Notes: generated from the letters alone by a model not told the origin. Shown: positions 32,662 to 44,197, counted from the stretch's first letter. The stretch is 64,000 nt of DNA from Pollenia angustigena (GCA_930367215.1 OV884058.1:104617802-104681801), one strand, 5' to 3'. Translations and numbers: made by a program.

Positions 32662-33591
32662 TTTGTTTTAAATTGTTTTTGTTTTATATGAAAACAATTT
32701 TGACAAGTCTAGTATTTTTATAGAGCAGCATGTCTACACCCTGCATATAATATTGGACTACGTGATCCATTTGACCAAATGACCTACTCCCTGGACTGGT
32801 CCAACGTTATGGACCATGCCATTGTTAAAAAGAGTTTGTAGTAAAACGACATGTCTTCGTTTTTAAACGAAATGTTTTCATTTTAAAACGAAGTTAAAAC
32901 TAATCCTCTGGAGTAAACCATGGAGTAGTTTCAAAACTAATCCACTAGGAGTATGTATGAACATAGAGTAGTTTTAGGACTTCTCCGTTGTAATGCAAAA
33001 CTGGTTTATATGGTACACTCCTAGGACACCGTAATGGTAAATCGACCCTCCTTTAACCATAAATTTGGAGTAGTTTTCGAGTACTCCTACTCCATTATGG
33101 ACTACTCTTTATGGCCGGGATTCACTGTCCTACACAATCGTACGATTCATTCAAATGAAAATCTGATGGAATTCTATACGATACAAATAAAATGTCTTTA
33201 AAATCTGTTGTCAATGCCACACTATTCCACAAAAATAATGCCAACTCAAATGACTCAGCTACTTTACAAGAAAATGCAACTCTGATCGCATAGAAACTAT
33301 CACTTTATGAAAATTTTCATAAACATTTGGCAAGTCGGATAGACTTGTCAAAAAAATTTGTCACTTAATTCATTTTTAAGCCACACCATCCTAAAATATG
33401 AGCACACATGACAAATCGTACGACTGAATAGGATGTAAGGACTAGTCTCGTTATCTGAAGGGCACTCCCAAATGAGTCTACCTTGTGTTAATGTACCTTG
33501 ATCTGTTGTAAGTATTTTTTTTTTTTACACTGATAGTTTAAGTAATATCAAAGCAAAGATATTAAACAGCTGAGTTAATAACAAAAAAAAA
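32662..33591. other. Non-coding, moderately complex sequence
   Basis: Several GGAGTAGTTTT/AAAACTACTCC motifs in both orientations occupy 32750-33110. At 33118-33450 the sequence AATCGTACGATT and a second CAAATCGTACGA hint at a degraded inverted-repeat element. No coding frame. Confidence 0.4.
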
Positions 33592-35500
33592 AAACAAGTT
33601 AGAGTGCTATATTCGGCTGTGCCGAATCTTTGATACCCTCCACCGACACTTCGAATGTTTTAGGAGTAATATCTGTATTTATTATTATAATCTTTGTAAA
33701 AACAGACATCTGCATTAAAATTTGTTGCGGTTTAGACCATTAAACAATTGAAGCACAGCCGCGAATAACGTTTAAAGTTACAAAATAATAATTTTTCAGG
33801 AGAGCAAAAAAAACGTTTTTTGACAAGCAGCATTATTTGTTTTAAAAATTATTTTTTCTATTATTAAAAATAATGATAATAAAAACTTTAATGCAAAAGG
33901 CTTTTAAAACATTATTCCGCACTGCAAAACCATTTCGGTTTCATCATTTTGTTAGTAACTTGCAATGTTCTTCCACTGGCTGACACTTTGTACGCCATTT
34001 TAAAGGCGTTCAGGTGCACAGTTTTGGTTGATTTGATGTTTAAACTGTGAAAGAGAGTAAGGTCAACGATTATCAGCAAAAAAACAGTTTTTGCAAAATG
34101 TGGCGTTTACAACCTTATTCGCGGCTGTGCTTCAATTATTGATTGACAATCAGAATCAATTTTAAAAAGTTTGAGTAGAATATCAGTTTAAGCTGAACTA
34201 AAATGATTTTCAAGGGAACAAATTATATAAAAGCCATGGTAAGCTATGAATCAATCATCCCAAATTCTGCAGAACGATTTCTGGTATTAAAAAACATAAA
34301 ATACAGCGGTGCAGTTAGTTTAAGCGTTTGCAGTGAATTTCAGAAGGCTGCTAAAATGGAATCTAAGGAAAATTATATACCGTATATCACAAAATTGCAT
34401 AACATTTTTTTCTGGCCATATGAAGCTAAACTGGAAGAAAGTTTATATGAGGCCTATGGTAAGTTATGCACCGATCTTCACCAAATTTCACAGTGTCATT
34501 TCTAGTTCTATAAAACGGTGATGTATCAAATTTTGTTATGATAGCTTAATTTTTTACGTTTTTAGGCGTACTAAGCTGTTTTCCGGGAGTAAGGTTTATA
34601 TGGGGCCTATGGTAAATTATGGACCGATCTTCACGAAATTTCACAGTCTTATTTCTAGTCCTGTAAAACTTTTATGTTCCAAATTTTATTATGATAGCAT
34701 TATTTTTTACGGATTAAGGTTTACCAAGCTGTTTTCCGGGAGTAAGGTTTATATGGGGCCTATGGTAAAGGATGGACCGTTCTTCACAAAATTTTAAAGT
34801 CTTATTTCTCGTTCAATAAAACTGTGATGTACCAAATTTTGTTATGATAGCATTATTTTTTACGGATTTAGGCGTACTAAACTGTTTTCCGGAAGTAGGT
34901 TTTATATGGGGCCTATGGTAAATTATGGACCGATCTTCACGAAACTTAATAGTTTTATTTCTAGTCCTTTTTAACTGTGACGTGCCAAAATTTGTTATGA
35001 TTGCATTGTTAGTTAGGGTTTTAGGCTTACTATACTGTTTTCCGGTAGTAGGGCTTATATGGGGCCTAGGGTAAATCATGGACGGATCTTCAAGAAATTC
35101 AACAGAGTGATTTCCAGTTACATAAAACGAACTGTTGCGAAATCTTATATCATTCTGTGCATTTTTCCACCATTTATGTTAGTTTTTGTAACAAAATTAT
35201 CCATTTTTTTAGGTGGTGGTTCCACATTTTGATTCATAGCTCAGATCCTATTGAACCGATTTTGCTGGATTTCAATCCCAAACTGCTTAGGATAACTACA
35301 AGCAATTTGACACCAAGTTTGTTTATTTCTTTTGAGTTTTTCGAAAGTGAGCGTGTTTTCAACAGACGGACAGACAGACGGACATGGCTAAACCCAGAAT
35401 ATATATACTTTATAGGGTCTGAGATGAATAATAAAAAATTTTCACACGGAATGACAAACTTAATATACCCTCTTCACAATTAATTGTGGTGGAGGGTTTA
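33592..35500 (+). repeat. Dispersed fly repeat with internal 153-bp array
   Basis: It opens AAAACAAGTTAGAGTGCTAT then ATTCGGCTGTGCCGAATC, followed by GATACCCTCCACC. It closes with ACAGACGGACAGACAGACGG, ACATGGCTAAACCC and TATATATACTTTATAGGGTC, and a terminal GTGGTGGAGGGT. The lead sequence and the GACGG/TATATA core are characteristic of interspersed elements in higher flies (resembling mini-me/DINE-1, tentatively). The sister copy at 53385-56135 is inverted and disrupted by a transposon. No open frame belongs to it. Confidence 0.7.
34440..35115 (+). repeat. Five-unit tandem array, exact 153-bp period
   Basis: GGCCTATGGTAAATTATGGA or a close variant starts at 34451, 34604, 34757, 34910 and 35063, exactly 153 bp apart each time. 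Units share CCGATCTTCACGAAATTTCA, TTATGATAGCATTATTTTTT and CTGTTTTCCGGGAGTAAGGT. Base differences between units are frequent but indels are absent, so spacing has been preserved while sequence diverged. Confidence 0.85.
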
Positions 35501-35844
35501 AAAAAAGCTGATGGTAACAGTTCTACAATATTTACAAAAACAACATAAAAATTTCCTGAGTTGTTTTATGCAATTGTATAAAAATGTTAGCACCTTCAAT
35601 TCTCTTAGTGCATCCAATGTTTACTTTAAAATACACCTCTGGTGTGATGAGAATACATAAGTTTCTAAAATGGTTTAGAAAATAAACATTTACCGGCCGC
35701 TTGTCAAATGTTGTATCCGTATTCTCTCTTACTCAATTTATTTTTCTTTTATATGATAGGATTTATTTTTTAATTATTTATCATTTTTTGACATGTCATA
35801 ATACATTGTATTACGATGTAAACTAGCCTTTAGATGACTATATG

Positions 35845-37165
35845 TGTAAAATTTAAGAGTACTTTATTCGGCTGCGCCGAATCTTAAATACCCTTCACAT
35901 AACGTTATGCAGCTTCTTAGGCCACTCACCCATTAACACACGTTATCAAACAGAATTAAAAAAAATATCTTGTATACATATTTTCGCTTAACACCATTGT
36001 TCGAAAATAAACATTATATAATGTTCTTTAGTGTTCGGTACGGTAGAAATATGGAAAACTCAAATGCTTATAGTGTTGGTGTGGTAAGAACCTTAAAAAA
36101 ACTTTTCTCTGTTTGTGATCTTCGTACACAATATTACGAAGACTATGCTAATCCAACTCAACATAAAGATGAAAACATTTTATGGCGTTCGGGTCTTCAT
36201 TAAAACCACAAACTACGTTGTGTTCGGTTCAGAACATTAATGTGGTCGTTTAAATAGCCAACCAACAACAAAAATACTAGCGTTGTTATAATTGTTTCTT
36301 TGTTCATTCCTTTATCAAGGTAAAAAAACAAGTAAGAGTGGTATACTTGCCTATGCTGAATCTCATATACCCTTCACCATGGTGCGATTAGAACAGAAAG
36401 GTTTATATGTAAATACCGTGGCCACTTCTCCAATCCCGGCCACATTTTATCGGATGCAGTGCATTGATTACCAAGATGCTCGACCTAATTTGGTATCTTT
36501 GGCTCTTGCCGTTCTCTAGATATACAGATATTTATAATGTCTTTAAACGCTAGATATCACGCCCACTTCTCCTATCCTGCCCATATTTTTTGAGAGGTTG
36601 TGTATTGATAACCCAACTATGTGTACCAAATTTGGAAAATTTTTCTATTGCATTTCTTTAGGTAGAAATAAATGCCCATATAACCAAAACCGCCCACATT
36701 TTGACTGATGTTGTCCATTCATAACCAAGATGATTTACGTAATTTTGGAACTTTTGCTCTTTGCGATCTCCAGATGTACAGAAAAACAGACGGGCATCGT
36801 TCAATGAACTGTTTTGTGTAAATAAACGCAAAAAGTCTAAAAAGTGAAAAATCCAACTTATACAAGGTATTATATATACCTTGTTACTTTCGGGGATGAG
36901 TATAAAAAAAACGACAACAACATGGGAGTTTAAGGCAAAAATTAGAGGCAATCGTGTTTTTCTGATTATATCTTAGTAATTTATGGACCGATCTGACTGA
37001 ATTTTAATAGCAAAGTTTAACAGAGCATATGTGACAGAAATATATAACAACCAAATCCCCATAATTTCTGGGGTCTTCCGAAACCAAATTTCAACATCCA
37101 AACGGACAGACGGATGGACATAGGGTAATCAACTCCGCTTTATATCTTCACCTTCATTTGAAATA
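35845..37165 (+). repeat. Cluster of partial dispersed fly repeats
   Basis: A second lead (TTCGGCTGCGCCGAATC) begins at 35868. Another (AAAACAAGTAAGAGTGGTAT) begins at 36327, followed by the 125-bp unit family also seen at 8721 (for example ACGCCCACTTCTCCTATCC and GTACCAAATTTGGAAAA). GGACAGACGGATGGACAT near 37101 is the closing core. Open frames here (35970-36203, 36292-36519 and 36658-36951) are passages through repeat sequence. Confidence 0.55.
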
Positions 37166-37403
37166 AACTGAGGGTAATACTAGTATTGCAAGTTACCAAA
37201 ATCGATTCATAAATGTCAGAGCTCTTGACAAATAACTAACTAACTTTTCTTCCTGAAATAATAGTTTTGGCGCAACAGCTGGGAGACCTAAATTTGGCTC
37301 AGATATTTCTTATATATTTAAGGAGTATTTAATACTTAAATTCACCAAATCGGCTCATTCTTTCACCCTGGCCTCTAACAACTGTACTCCCCAATAATAA
37401 AGG

Positions 37404-38368
37404 TTTACAGAACAAATTGAAAAATATTTTCCTTAATAAACGTTTGTTAAATTTAATAATCCTTTATGAATACGGGGTTATAAATAATTCTTTATTTGAA
37501 TACGAAAATCGTATATTTGATTAAAAAATTTTTTGAATTTTCTGCGATGACGATTTTTCCGGTTTCGATACAAAAGTTTGTAGGTATAATTATTGAATTT
37601 TTAGACAACAATTAAGTTTATTGAATCAATAAAAAAGTGGTTGCACAAAATAATTTTTTTCAACAAAATGTTTACGCGATTTGTTAAAATAAATTGTTGG
37701 AAATTTTGAATAAATCAAACAAAATGTTAATCGAAACTTTATTTATTTATTAATACAGATGTTCCAAATTCCTAGTTTTTATTCTTTGATAAATAAACTA
37801 AAATTTATTGTTGTGGTATGATAAGCGAGTTCCTGTGCGCATTTCGCTGGTTGCTTAGGCCAGATCATCATTCAGAAACCTTTTTCCAAAGACTTTGGAA
37901 AAGCAAAAGATATTATACAAATAAAACTGTTAAGCGAATAAGAATTACAAATACTCAAGACTTACTTGCAACGATATAAAAGCTATTAAGAAAGGGACAA
38001 GAGTTGTAAAAATATTGTCTTTACTTTGATTAAAATATTTTTTTAATTGAATATGAAGAAATATTTAATTATTAAACATGTTTTATTGAGTGCTATTTTT
38101 CAATGCGCGATTTTGATAAATGGTTTTCATTAAATCAAATAAAAACTTTGTTCTAAAATCTATGGAAAAGGTTTCCTGATGATCTGGCCTAAGCAACCAG
38201 TGAGATGCGCATAAAAGCTAGCTTTCCCTCAACAATAAATTTCAGTGTATTTATCAAATATGAAAAATTGGGAATTTAGCACGTCATTCGAAAATCTTAA
38301 TACTAAAATTTTATTTTTAACAAACTGTGTTGCTAAAAATTTTCTTGAGATATTTTTTTTCTGTGTAT
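37404..38368 (-). mobile_element. CACAGAAAA-ended TIR element, copy 2, with inverted internal piece
   Basis: Reverse-orientation copy. The right end TTTTTTTTCTGTG is clear and the left end (ACAGAACAAATTG) is diverged. GATGATCTGGCCTAAGCAAC occurs at 38176 in plus sense and again inverted (one-base difference) at about 37853. A block of about 150 bp (38150-38300) therefore lies in opposite orientation to the rest, as an inverted duplication or a second insertion. No transposase. Confidence 0.7.
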
Positions 38369-38401
38369 AGTGAAGGGCTTAGAATATTCGAATAAAGTTC
38401 T

Positions 38402-38634
38402 CTTAGGCTGGGTTTTTTGAGATCTCAGATAAACTAGGTTTAGTTAATCTGAAAAACAGATTTGTGCCTTCATTACCACAACATTTTGATAAAGCATTTT
38501 GACGAAACAGCTTAGTTTAGCGTAAAATGTTGGTCTTTAATGAAATAATAAAAAAACTCCAAAAAAATCCGAGTTTCAGACTACGCTAAACTAAGTTTAA
38601 ACTTAATCCACATCTTAAAAACCCTGTCTTACTT
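38402..38634. mobile_element. 233-bp MITE with AGGCTGGGTTTTTTGAGAT ends
   Basis: The left end TTAGGCTGGGTTTTTTGAGA pairs with the inverted right end (TCTTAAAAACCCTGTCTTA). Inner arms also mirror (AAACTAGGTTTAGTTAA with CTAAACTAAGTTTAAACTTA). It contains GCATTTTGACGAAACAGCTT, related to the ends of the element at 4856. Non-coding. Confidence 0.65.
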
Positions 38635-38675
38635 GTTTAATATTGACTTCTAATTTACTTAACTTTGTGATTTCT

Positions 38676-38784
38676 GGCCAATTTTACCAAGTCTATTTAA
38701 ATATCAATAAATATTTAACTATGATTTGTTACTATTTTTAGTTGCCATGACAAAATTGATATTTAAATAAATTGGTGAAATAAG
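38676..38784. repeat. Short palindromic element
   Basis: TTACCAAGTCTATTTAAATA and the inverted TATTTAAATAAATTGGTGAA bound about 60 bp, giving arms of about 25 bp with three mismatches. No further features. Confidence 0.55.
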
Positions 38785-39700
38785 CCATTAAACTTTTTTT
38801 CACAGATAGATTTTTTTTAATGAAAAACATTTCAAATCATGACTTGAAAACATATTAAAATTTACTTAACGATGCCTTTTTAATGAAGATTAAGTATGGA
38901 ATTGGATTTGTCAAATCCTTGTCAAAATATTAATGACTTTTGTCAAATTCTTCTAATTTATGTCTATTTCTTCTGCACAAAACTTCAAAGAACTTTAAAT
39001 AAAGACATTAAATTAAGCACGAATTTAATGTAAAATTTAAGTGGATGTTGTTAAGATTTTTATATGTTTCTTGTTTAAGAATACAAAAATGTCGTTAACT
39101 AAATGGCAGTTAATTAGGATTTGTACATAAAAAATATTGTTAATTTAACTTTGTCTGAACTGTGAGAATTTTAAAATTTAAGAAAAGAAAAAAAATTATG
39201 ACTTAGAAAAATTTAGGAAAGCACAGAGAGGATTTAATTTTATCGATTTTAGAGAATTTTTTTTTGATCTTAATAATTTAAGTTGTTTTTGGTGTTGTGG
39301 AAAGCAGCTCTTTAGTCATAAAACCTAGGACTTGTGTTCCCGTCGTTCATAGAACTTAATTACTGTAAATTAAAAAATGTTTACCTGTAAAGGATTTGAA
39401 ATTTAAAACACGAACTTAATAAAATGGCCACAGACGCTTTAGAAACTAATGGAGATATGCGCGTAGCAATGATGCCAATTCTTGGGACACAAAACAAATT
39501 CGCAGGCTAAAAAGGGCTAAATTGATAAAAATTACTTTTATAGTACATTATCATGTCATTTTTTTTTTAAACATCCCAAAAGGGTTAAAATCTAAATCAT
39601 CTAAAATTTTAAACCAAAAAAATTTACTAAAAAATATTATTGAGTATGAGAACATTTTACATTCAATTGAATTAAAATTTAATTAAGAGATACAACATTA
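38785..39700. other. No gene seen
   Basis: AT-rich sequence. One short stretch at 39424-39500 is less AT-biased, but all its frames close quickly. Confidence 0.5.
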
Positions 39701-40012
39701 AGCAGCTCATAAACTTGCAATAATATTGTTCAATTGTACGTATTATATATCGCCAATGTGTATGTGATATTCGAAGTGGCACACAATATATTGGCAACAA
39801 TCAAAAGACTTTTTATTTTTATTGCATAACGAAAAGAAAGTAAAATGTGTTGGCAACATTGTACAGTGCTGTTTATGTTATTCTTATAGGTTATGTTCAC
39901 CTTTTTATTGAATGAAGGAAACCATTGTGCGACTTATTGCATAATATAGGACAAAATGTAAATAATATAGCGAATATCATAAATAATATTATCGCATGTG
40001 TATGGGTCGCTT
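39700..40012. mobile_element. Possible MITE, diverged inverted ends
   Basis: TTAAGCAGCTCATAAACTTG then CAATAATATT on the left mirrors, imperfectly (about 70 percent by eye), the right end (AATATTATCGCATG then TGTATGGGTCGCTTTA). The interior repeats TTGGCAACA near 39791 and 39850. It could be a decayed MITE or coincidence of AT-rich sequence. Confidence 0.4.
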
Positions 40013-40235
40013 TAGCTTCAAAAAGCATTAACATCCTTCTAAAATTAGTCATCGTTAAATAAAATGCTCAGTAATTGGTCATTCTCGTCTCCATTCCATA
40101 AGTCTCTTTTTGGTTATGAGATATTTTGACTTTTGGTATGTTCAATAAGAATTTAGTTTTAAGCATAACTCTTCAGATATTTCGTAGCTTGACAACAACA
40201 ACGATTATCTCGTTTAAGACTTTATTCAATTGGCC

Positions 40236-40425
40236 TTATTACAAGAGTCGTTGTCGCGCTTGAAGTCGTAGTCGTTTGAAATGGTTGAATCGATACTTTT
40301 TAAATTCCATCACAACGACAATGTTACTCACATAGAATTATCATCGTATTAATCGGTTCACGACAATAGTGATTCAATTTTTTAAAAGCAACTAGTTAAT
40401 GACGACGACTATTATTATAAGGCCG
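40236..40425. mobile_element. 190-bp MITE with GGCCTTATTACAAGAGTCG ends
   Basis: GGCCTTATTACAAGAGTCGT on the left pairs with the inverted CGACGACTATTATTATAAGG then CC on the right. The interior is enriched for GTCGT/ACGAC in both orientations. The terminus resembles the arm of the hairpin at 16893. Confidence 0.6.
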
Positions 40426-40962
40426 AATATGAATAAAATGTCTCCAACGAAATTTTATTTTGAAACTATTCATGACACTAAAAAAAGTACTCTCAAATTC
40501 GGCGTTTGAGTTCTGATATATAAGAAAAAATAGAAAATCGATTTTAATTAAAAAATTCGTTCAGACAATTAAATTTTTAATTTATTTGCCCCTGCAAAAG
40601 AATTGATTATATCAATTAACCGATTTGTATTTTCGAGCCATGCCACACAAATTTAGTCTATTAAAAAATCAATTGCGTATACTAACAAATACACAACATA
40701 AACACAAACATTTAAATTTATGTGCTTTGATTAAAAAAAAATAATTGCAGCAAACAAAAAAATTAACTGAAAAAATTAATGTGCACCAATTAATTATTTA
40801 ATTGAACCATTTTTGGCAAACATTTTTGCTGTGTATATTTCCGTGGTCACATGGAAGAGTAGCTTAAGTTAATCCAAGGCAAAATAAAGTTGTTACAAGT
40901 TGAAAAGAGTTTCAATCTTTGAAATATTCTAATATTTTCAATACAAATGTTCATATTTTTAT
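40426..40962. other. No gene seen
   Basis: Strongly AT-rich sequence with no repeat boundary or coding signal. Confidence 0.5.
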
Positions 40963-40963
40963 C

Positions 40964-41331
40964 GGGCTAAAGTTCATTAAATTTTATTTTCATTAAATTA
41001 TTTTAATGGAAGAAGATGTAAATTAATTTAAATAGATAATCATTCAAAGTAAATTTCTATCAACCAAAGTATGAATACCACTTGGTTTAAAGATGAATGG
41101 TTGATTATTGACTGCCAGCCGTCGTCAATGGCGGTGAGTGTTAAACGGTAAAGATTTTTGAAGGGATAGTGTGGTAACTATCGAAACATGCCTAATCAAC
41201 CTGTCCGTGAACGTGGGTTCGATTCCCCGGTCAGTCAAGAACAAAAATTTATTAATAAGTTGTAATTCATTTCATGTTGTAAAGTTCCTTTTTTCATAAA
41301 AATAATTTAATGAACTTAAGCCTGATTAAAA
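40964..41331 (+). mobile_element. TIR element with tRNA-like core, copy 2 (both ends present)
   Basis: The left end GGGCTAAAGTTCATTAAATT and the inverted right end (AATTTAATGAACTTAAGCC) define the unit. The inner arms carry CATGTTGTAAAGTTCC-like sequence. The core reads TGGCGGTGAGTGTTAAACGG (box A-like) and GGGTTCGATTCCCC (perfect box B). Short complementary stretches GACTGCC (41110-41116) and GGTCAGTC (41231-41238) could form an acceptor-like stem. The spacing is far larger than in a tRNA, so this is a tRNA-derived sequence inside a TIR element and not a tRNA gene. Confidence 0.65.
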
Positions 41332-41635
41332 TATGAAATTCCAAATTTTTTTTTAAACATTTTCTTTCTTTTGAAGTTGTTACGAATACGGTAGTATTAG
41401 GACTTTAAGCACAAAACTAAGAATATCTGCAAACTACCATATTCGACATAGGATACTTCTCCAAATTGGCAGAGATTTATAGTAAAACTAGCAAGTTAAA
41501 TAATCCATTTATTTATTGCTACATGTTAAATTTTTAAAACTTCTAACCTCGATCCAAAACTTTTCCGTGTTTTCAATGTCTCTCTATTTGCATGTTGTTA
41601 AATTTTAAGAAAGTTTTCACAATTTTATATTGTGA

Positions 41636-43300
41636 CACAGAAAAAAATACCTCAAGAAAACTTTTACAACTTGTTAAAAATAAAATTTTAGGCCAACAAA
41701 CTTTTTATTTGATTCAATGAAAACTTTTATCAAAATTGCGCTTTGCAAAACAGCACTCAATTCCACATGTTTAATAAAGAAATAATTAAATCTTTCTTCA
41801 AATTCCATAAAAAAAATATTTGAATCAAAGTAAAGACAGTATTTTTGAGGCCCTAAGCCCCTAAAAGCAACAGCGGGACAATATATATCGGGTGATTTTT
41901 TAGCTATTATCTTTTTGGCAACACTGGCTTAAAAAGCTGACGCACGTTTCATGTTTTGTTTCGCTGTCAAACATCTTCAGTTTGGTCTATAATTTAACCA
42001 TGAATCGTCTTACAATCGAACAAATTATTGCAAATTATTGAGTTTTATTATCAAAATGCGTGCTCTGTTAAGAAAGGTCATCGCGCGCTTCCTGTGTTCG
42101 GCGACGAAGCTCGTTTTTGGCTCAATGGGTACGTTAATAAGCAGAATTATCGATTTTGGAGTGAAGATCAGCCAGAAGAATTGCAAGAGCTACCAATGCA
42201 TCCAGAAAAAATTCACAGTTTGGTGCGGTTTATGGGCTGGTACATCATTGGACCGTACTTCTTCAAAGATGATGCGAATCGTAACGTAACTAAGAGCTTG
42301 ACTTGCATGACATGTGGTTTCAACAAGACTGTGCCACATGCCACACTGCACGCTTAACAATGGACTTATTGAGAGGCGAGTTCGGTGAACATTTTATTTC
42401 ACTTTCGGGACCGCCTAGATCGTGCGACTTAACGCTTTAGACTATTTTTTGTGGGGCTATGTTAAAGCTCATGTCTATACACACATGCCCGCTTCAATTG
42501 ACGCATTGGAAGACAACATTGAAGCATTTATTTATGAGATACCGGCCGAAATGTTGGAAAGAGTATGCCAAAATTGGACTAAGCGGATGGACCATTTGAG
42601 GCGCAGTCACGGTCAACATTTGCATGAAATAATCTTCAAACATTAAATTATATGGACCGTACTATCGATTCAAATAAAGATTTCATGCATTTTTCTGAAT
42701 TTTGTGTGTTTTTTTAAACTTTCCTATAGCTCTTAAAAAATCACCCATTATATATATAAAGACAGTACTTTTACAACTCTTGTCCATTTTTTAATAGCTT
42801 TGATATCGTTGCAAGTAAGACTTAAGTGCTTGTAATTCTCATTCGCTTTACAGTTTTATTTGTATAATATCTTTTGCTTTTCCAAAGTCTTTGGAAAAAG
42901 GTTTCCTGATGATCTGGCCTAAGCAACCAGCGAAATGCGCACAGGAACTCGCTTATCATCCCACAACAATAAATTTTAGTGTATTTCTAAAGGAATAAAA
43001 ATTGGGAATTTAGAACATCTTTATTAATAAATAAATAAAGATTCGATAAACATTTTGTTTAATTTATTTAACATTTCCAAAAATTTATTTTAACAAATCA
43101 CGTTAACATTTTGTTGAAAAAAGTTATTTTGGGCAACAACTTTTTTTTATTGACTCAACTTGGTTGTTTATTAAAAAATCAAAAACTACACCTGCAAACT
43201 TTATTATCAGAACCGCAAAAATCGTCATCGCAGAAAATTCCAACATATATTTTCAAATGTTAGATTTTTTATTCAAATATGAAAATTATTTTTTTCTGTG
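41636..43300 (+). mobile_element. CACAGAAAA-ended TIR element, copy 3, interrupted by mariner
   Basis: The left end CACAGAAAAAAATACCTCAA and the right end (AATTATTTTTTTCTGTG) are intact. Family markers TTGTCCATTTTTTAATAGCT and GATGATCTGGCCTAAGCAAC (42911) are present. A mariner copy (41888-42750), with about 45 bp of extra sequence on its left, splits it. The 10-mer AAAGACAGTA lies on both sides (41832-41841 and 42758-42767), as though a block including the mariner arrived with a target duplication. Confidence 0.8.
41888..42750 (+). mobile_element. Internally deleted mariner-like element, copy A
   Basis: Ends are GGGTGATTTTTTAGCTAT on the left and the inverted ATAGCTCTTAAAAAATCACC then C on the right, set in TATATA. 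The transposase opens MNRLTIEQI after a short leader. It passes directly from the N-terminal 'FYYQNACSVKKGHRALP' block into 'GDEARFWLNGYVNKQN', so roughly the middle third of a full-length mariner transposase is deleted. Later blocks include SEDQPEELQELPMHPEK, WFQQDCAT, CDLT/LDYFLWGYVKAHVY and LHEIIFKH. Two smaller deletions and several frameshifts are also present. The element is non-autonomous, about 0.86 kb against about 1.2-1.3 kb expected. Confidence 0.85.
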
Positions 43301-43326
43301 CACAAACTTTACGACAATTTATATTA

Positions 43327-43862
43327 CAGTACTTTTCGTTTATAGTCACTACGATAATAGTCACATTAGCAATATAGACCATTTAATCTTTTTTTTTTGC
43401 CGCTATAAGTTAATATAATATAATCACATTTGCCATATATGCCATTTATCAACAGTAGCCAAAGAGAAAAGTAAAGCAAATTAATGGCGTTATAGTCACA
43501 TTAGCAAAAGGTTTCGAATCAAAAATCCATCCAAAGAAAGAATGAATTAAATCATTTAATTTTTGTCATCAACTCTCTACTCGTAAAAAATTAGTTTTGC
43601 CGTTGGTATCAGTTATGAAATATCTTGTTATTATTTTAACTATTTTATATACAGTATGCAACTCTGTTGTAAAACCATAAGCCTGATGTCGGTGTTATTT
43701 ATATGAATTTTTTATTTCCTTTATTCATATAACTTGATTCGAATATAATTCGGTTATATGCGCCATAGTGGCATATGTGTGAATTAGCCTTATAGTCACA
43801 TTAGCGATATAGTCCACGTTATGGTTGCAACTAAAGGATGTGACTATAAGCGAAAAGTACTG
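43327..43862. mobile_element. 536-bp pogo-like MITE
   Basis: The 23-bp inverted ends start CAGTACTTTTCGTTTATAGT and differ by one base. TA flanks both sides (43325-43326 and 43863-43864). The CAGTA start and TA duplication fit pogo/Tc1. The interior holds three spaced ATAGTCACATTAGC motifs (about 43353, 43491 and 43793), perhaps repeated transposase-binding sites. No transposase. It sits between two CACAGAAAA-family copies. Confidence 0.8.
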
Positions 43863-43914
43863 TATATCCTTCACCACAAGTGCAAGGAACGCACTTGTTT
43901 GTCTTTCCGTTCGT

Positions 43915-44197
43915 ACAAATAAAACTGTAAAGCGAATGAGAATTATGAGCTATTAAAAAATGGACAAGAGTTGTGAAAATGATGTCTTTACTTTGATTCA
44001 AATATTTTTTTTATTGAATATGAAGAAATATTTAATTATTTCAGTACTAAATATGTTTTGTTGAGTGCTATTTTGCAAAGTGTAATTTTGATAAAAATTT
44101 TTTCATTGAATCGAATAAAAAGTTTGTTGACCTTTAATTTTATTTTTAACAAACTGCGTTGTTAAACATTTTCTTGAGATATTTTTTTCTGTGTAAT
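43915..44197 (-). mobile_element. CACAGAAAA-ended TIR element, copy 4 (partial)
   Basis: It runs from ACAAATAAAACTGTAAAGCG to the terminus (TATTTTTTTCTGTG), so only half of the family is present. It interrupts a dispersed fly repeat whose lead (TATCCTTCACCACAAGTGCA then TTTGTCTTTCCGTTCG) is at 43865-43914 and which resumes at 44199 with CTTCAATACCGATCTTAGAC. Confidence 0.7.

Noticed and set aside
39376..39400. TTTACAG|GTAAAC on the minus strand as a recursive splice site
   Set aside because: Weak pyrimidine tract and poor donor (GTAAAC).
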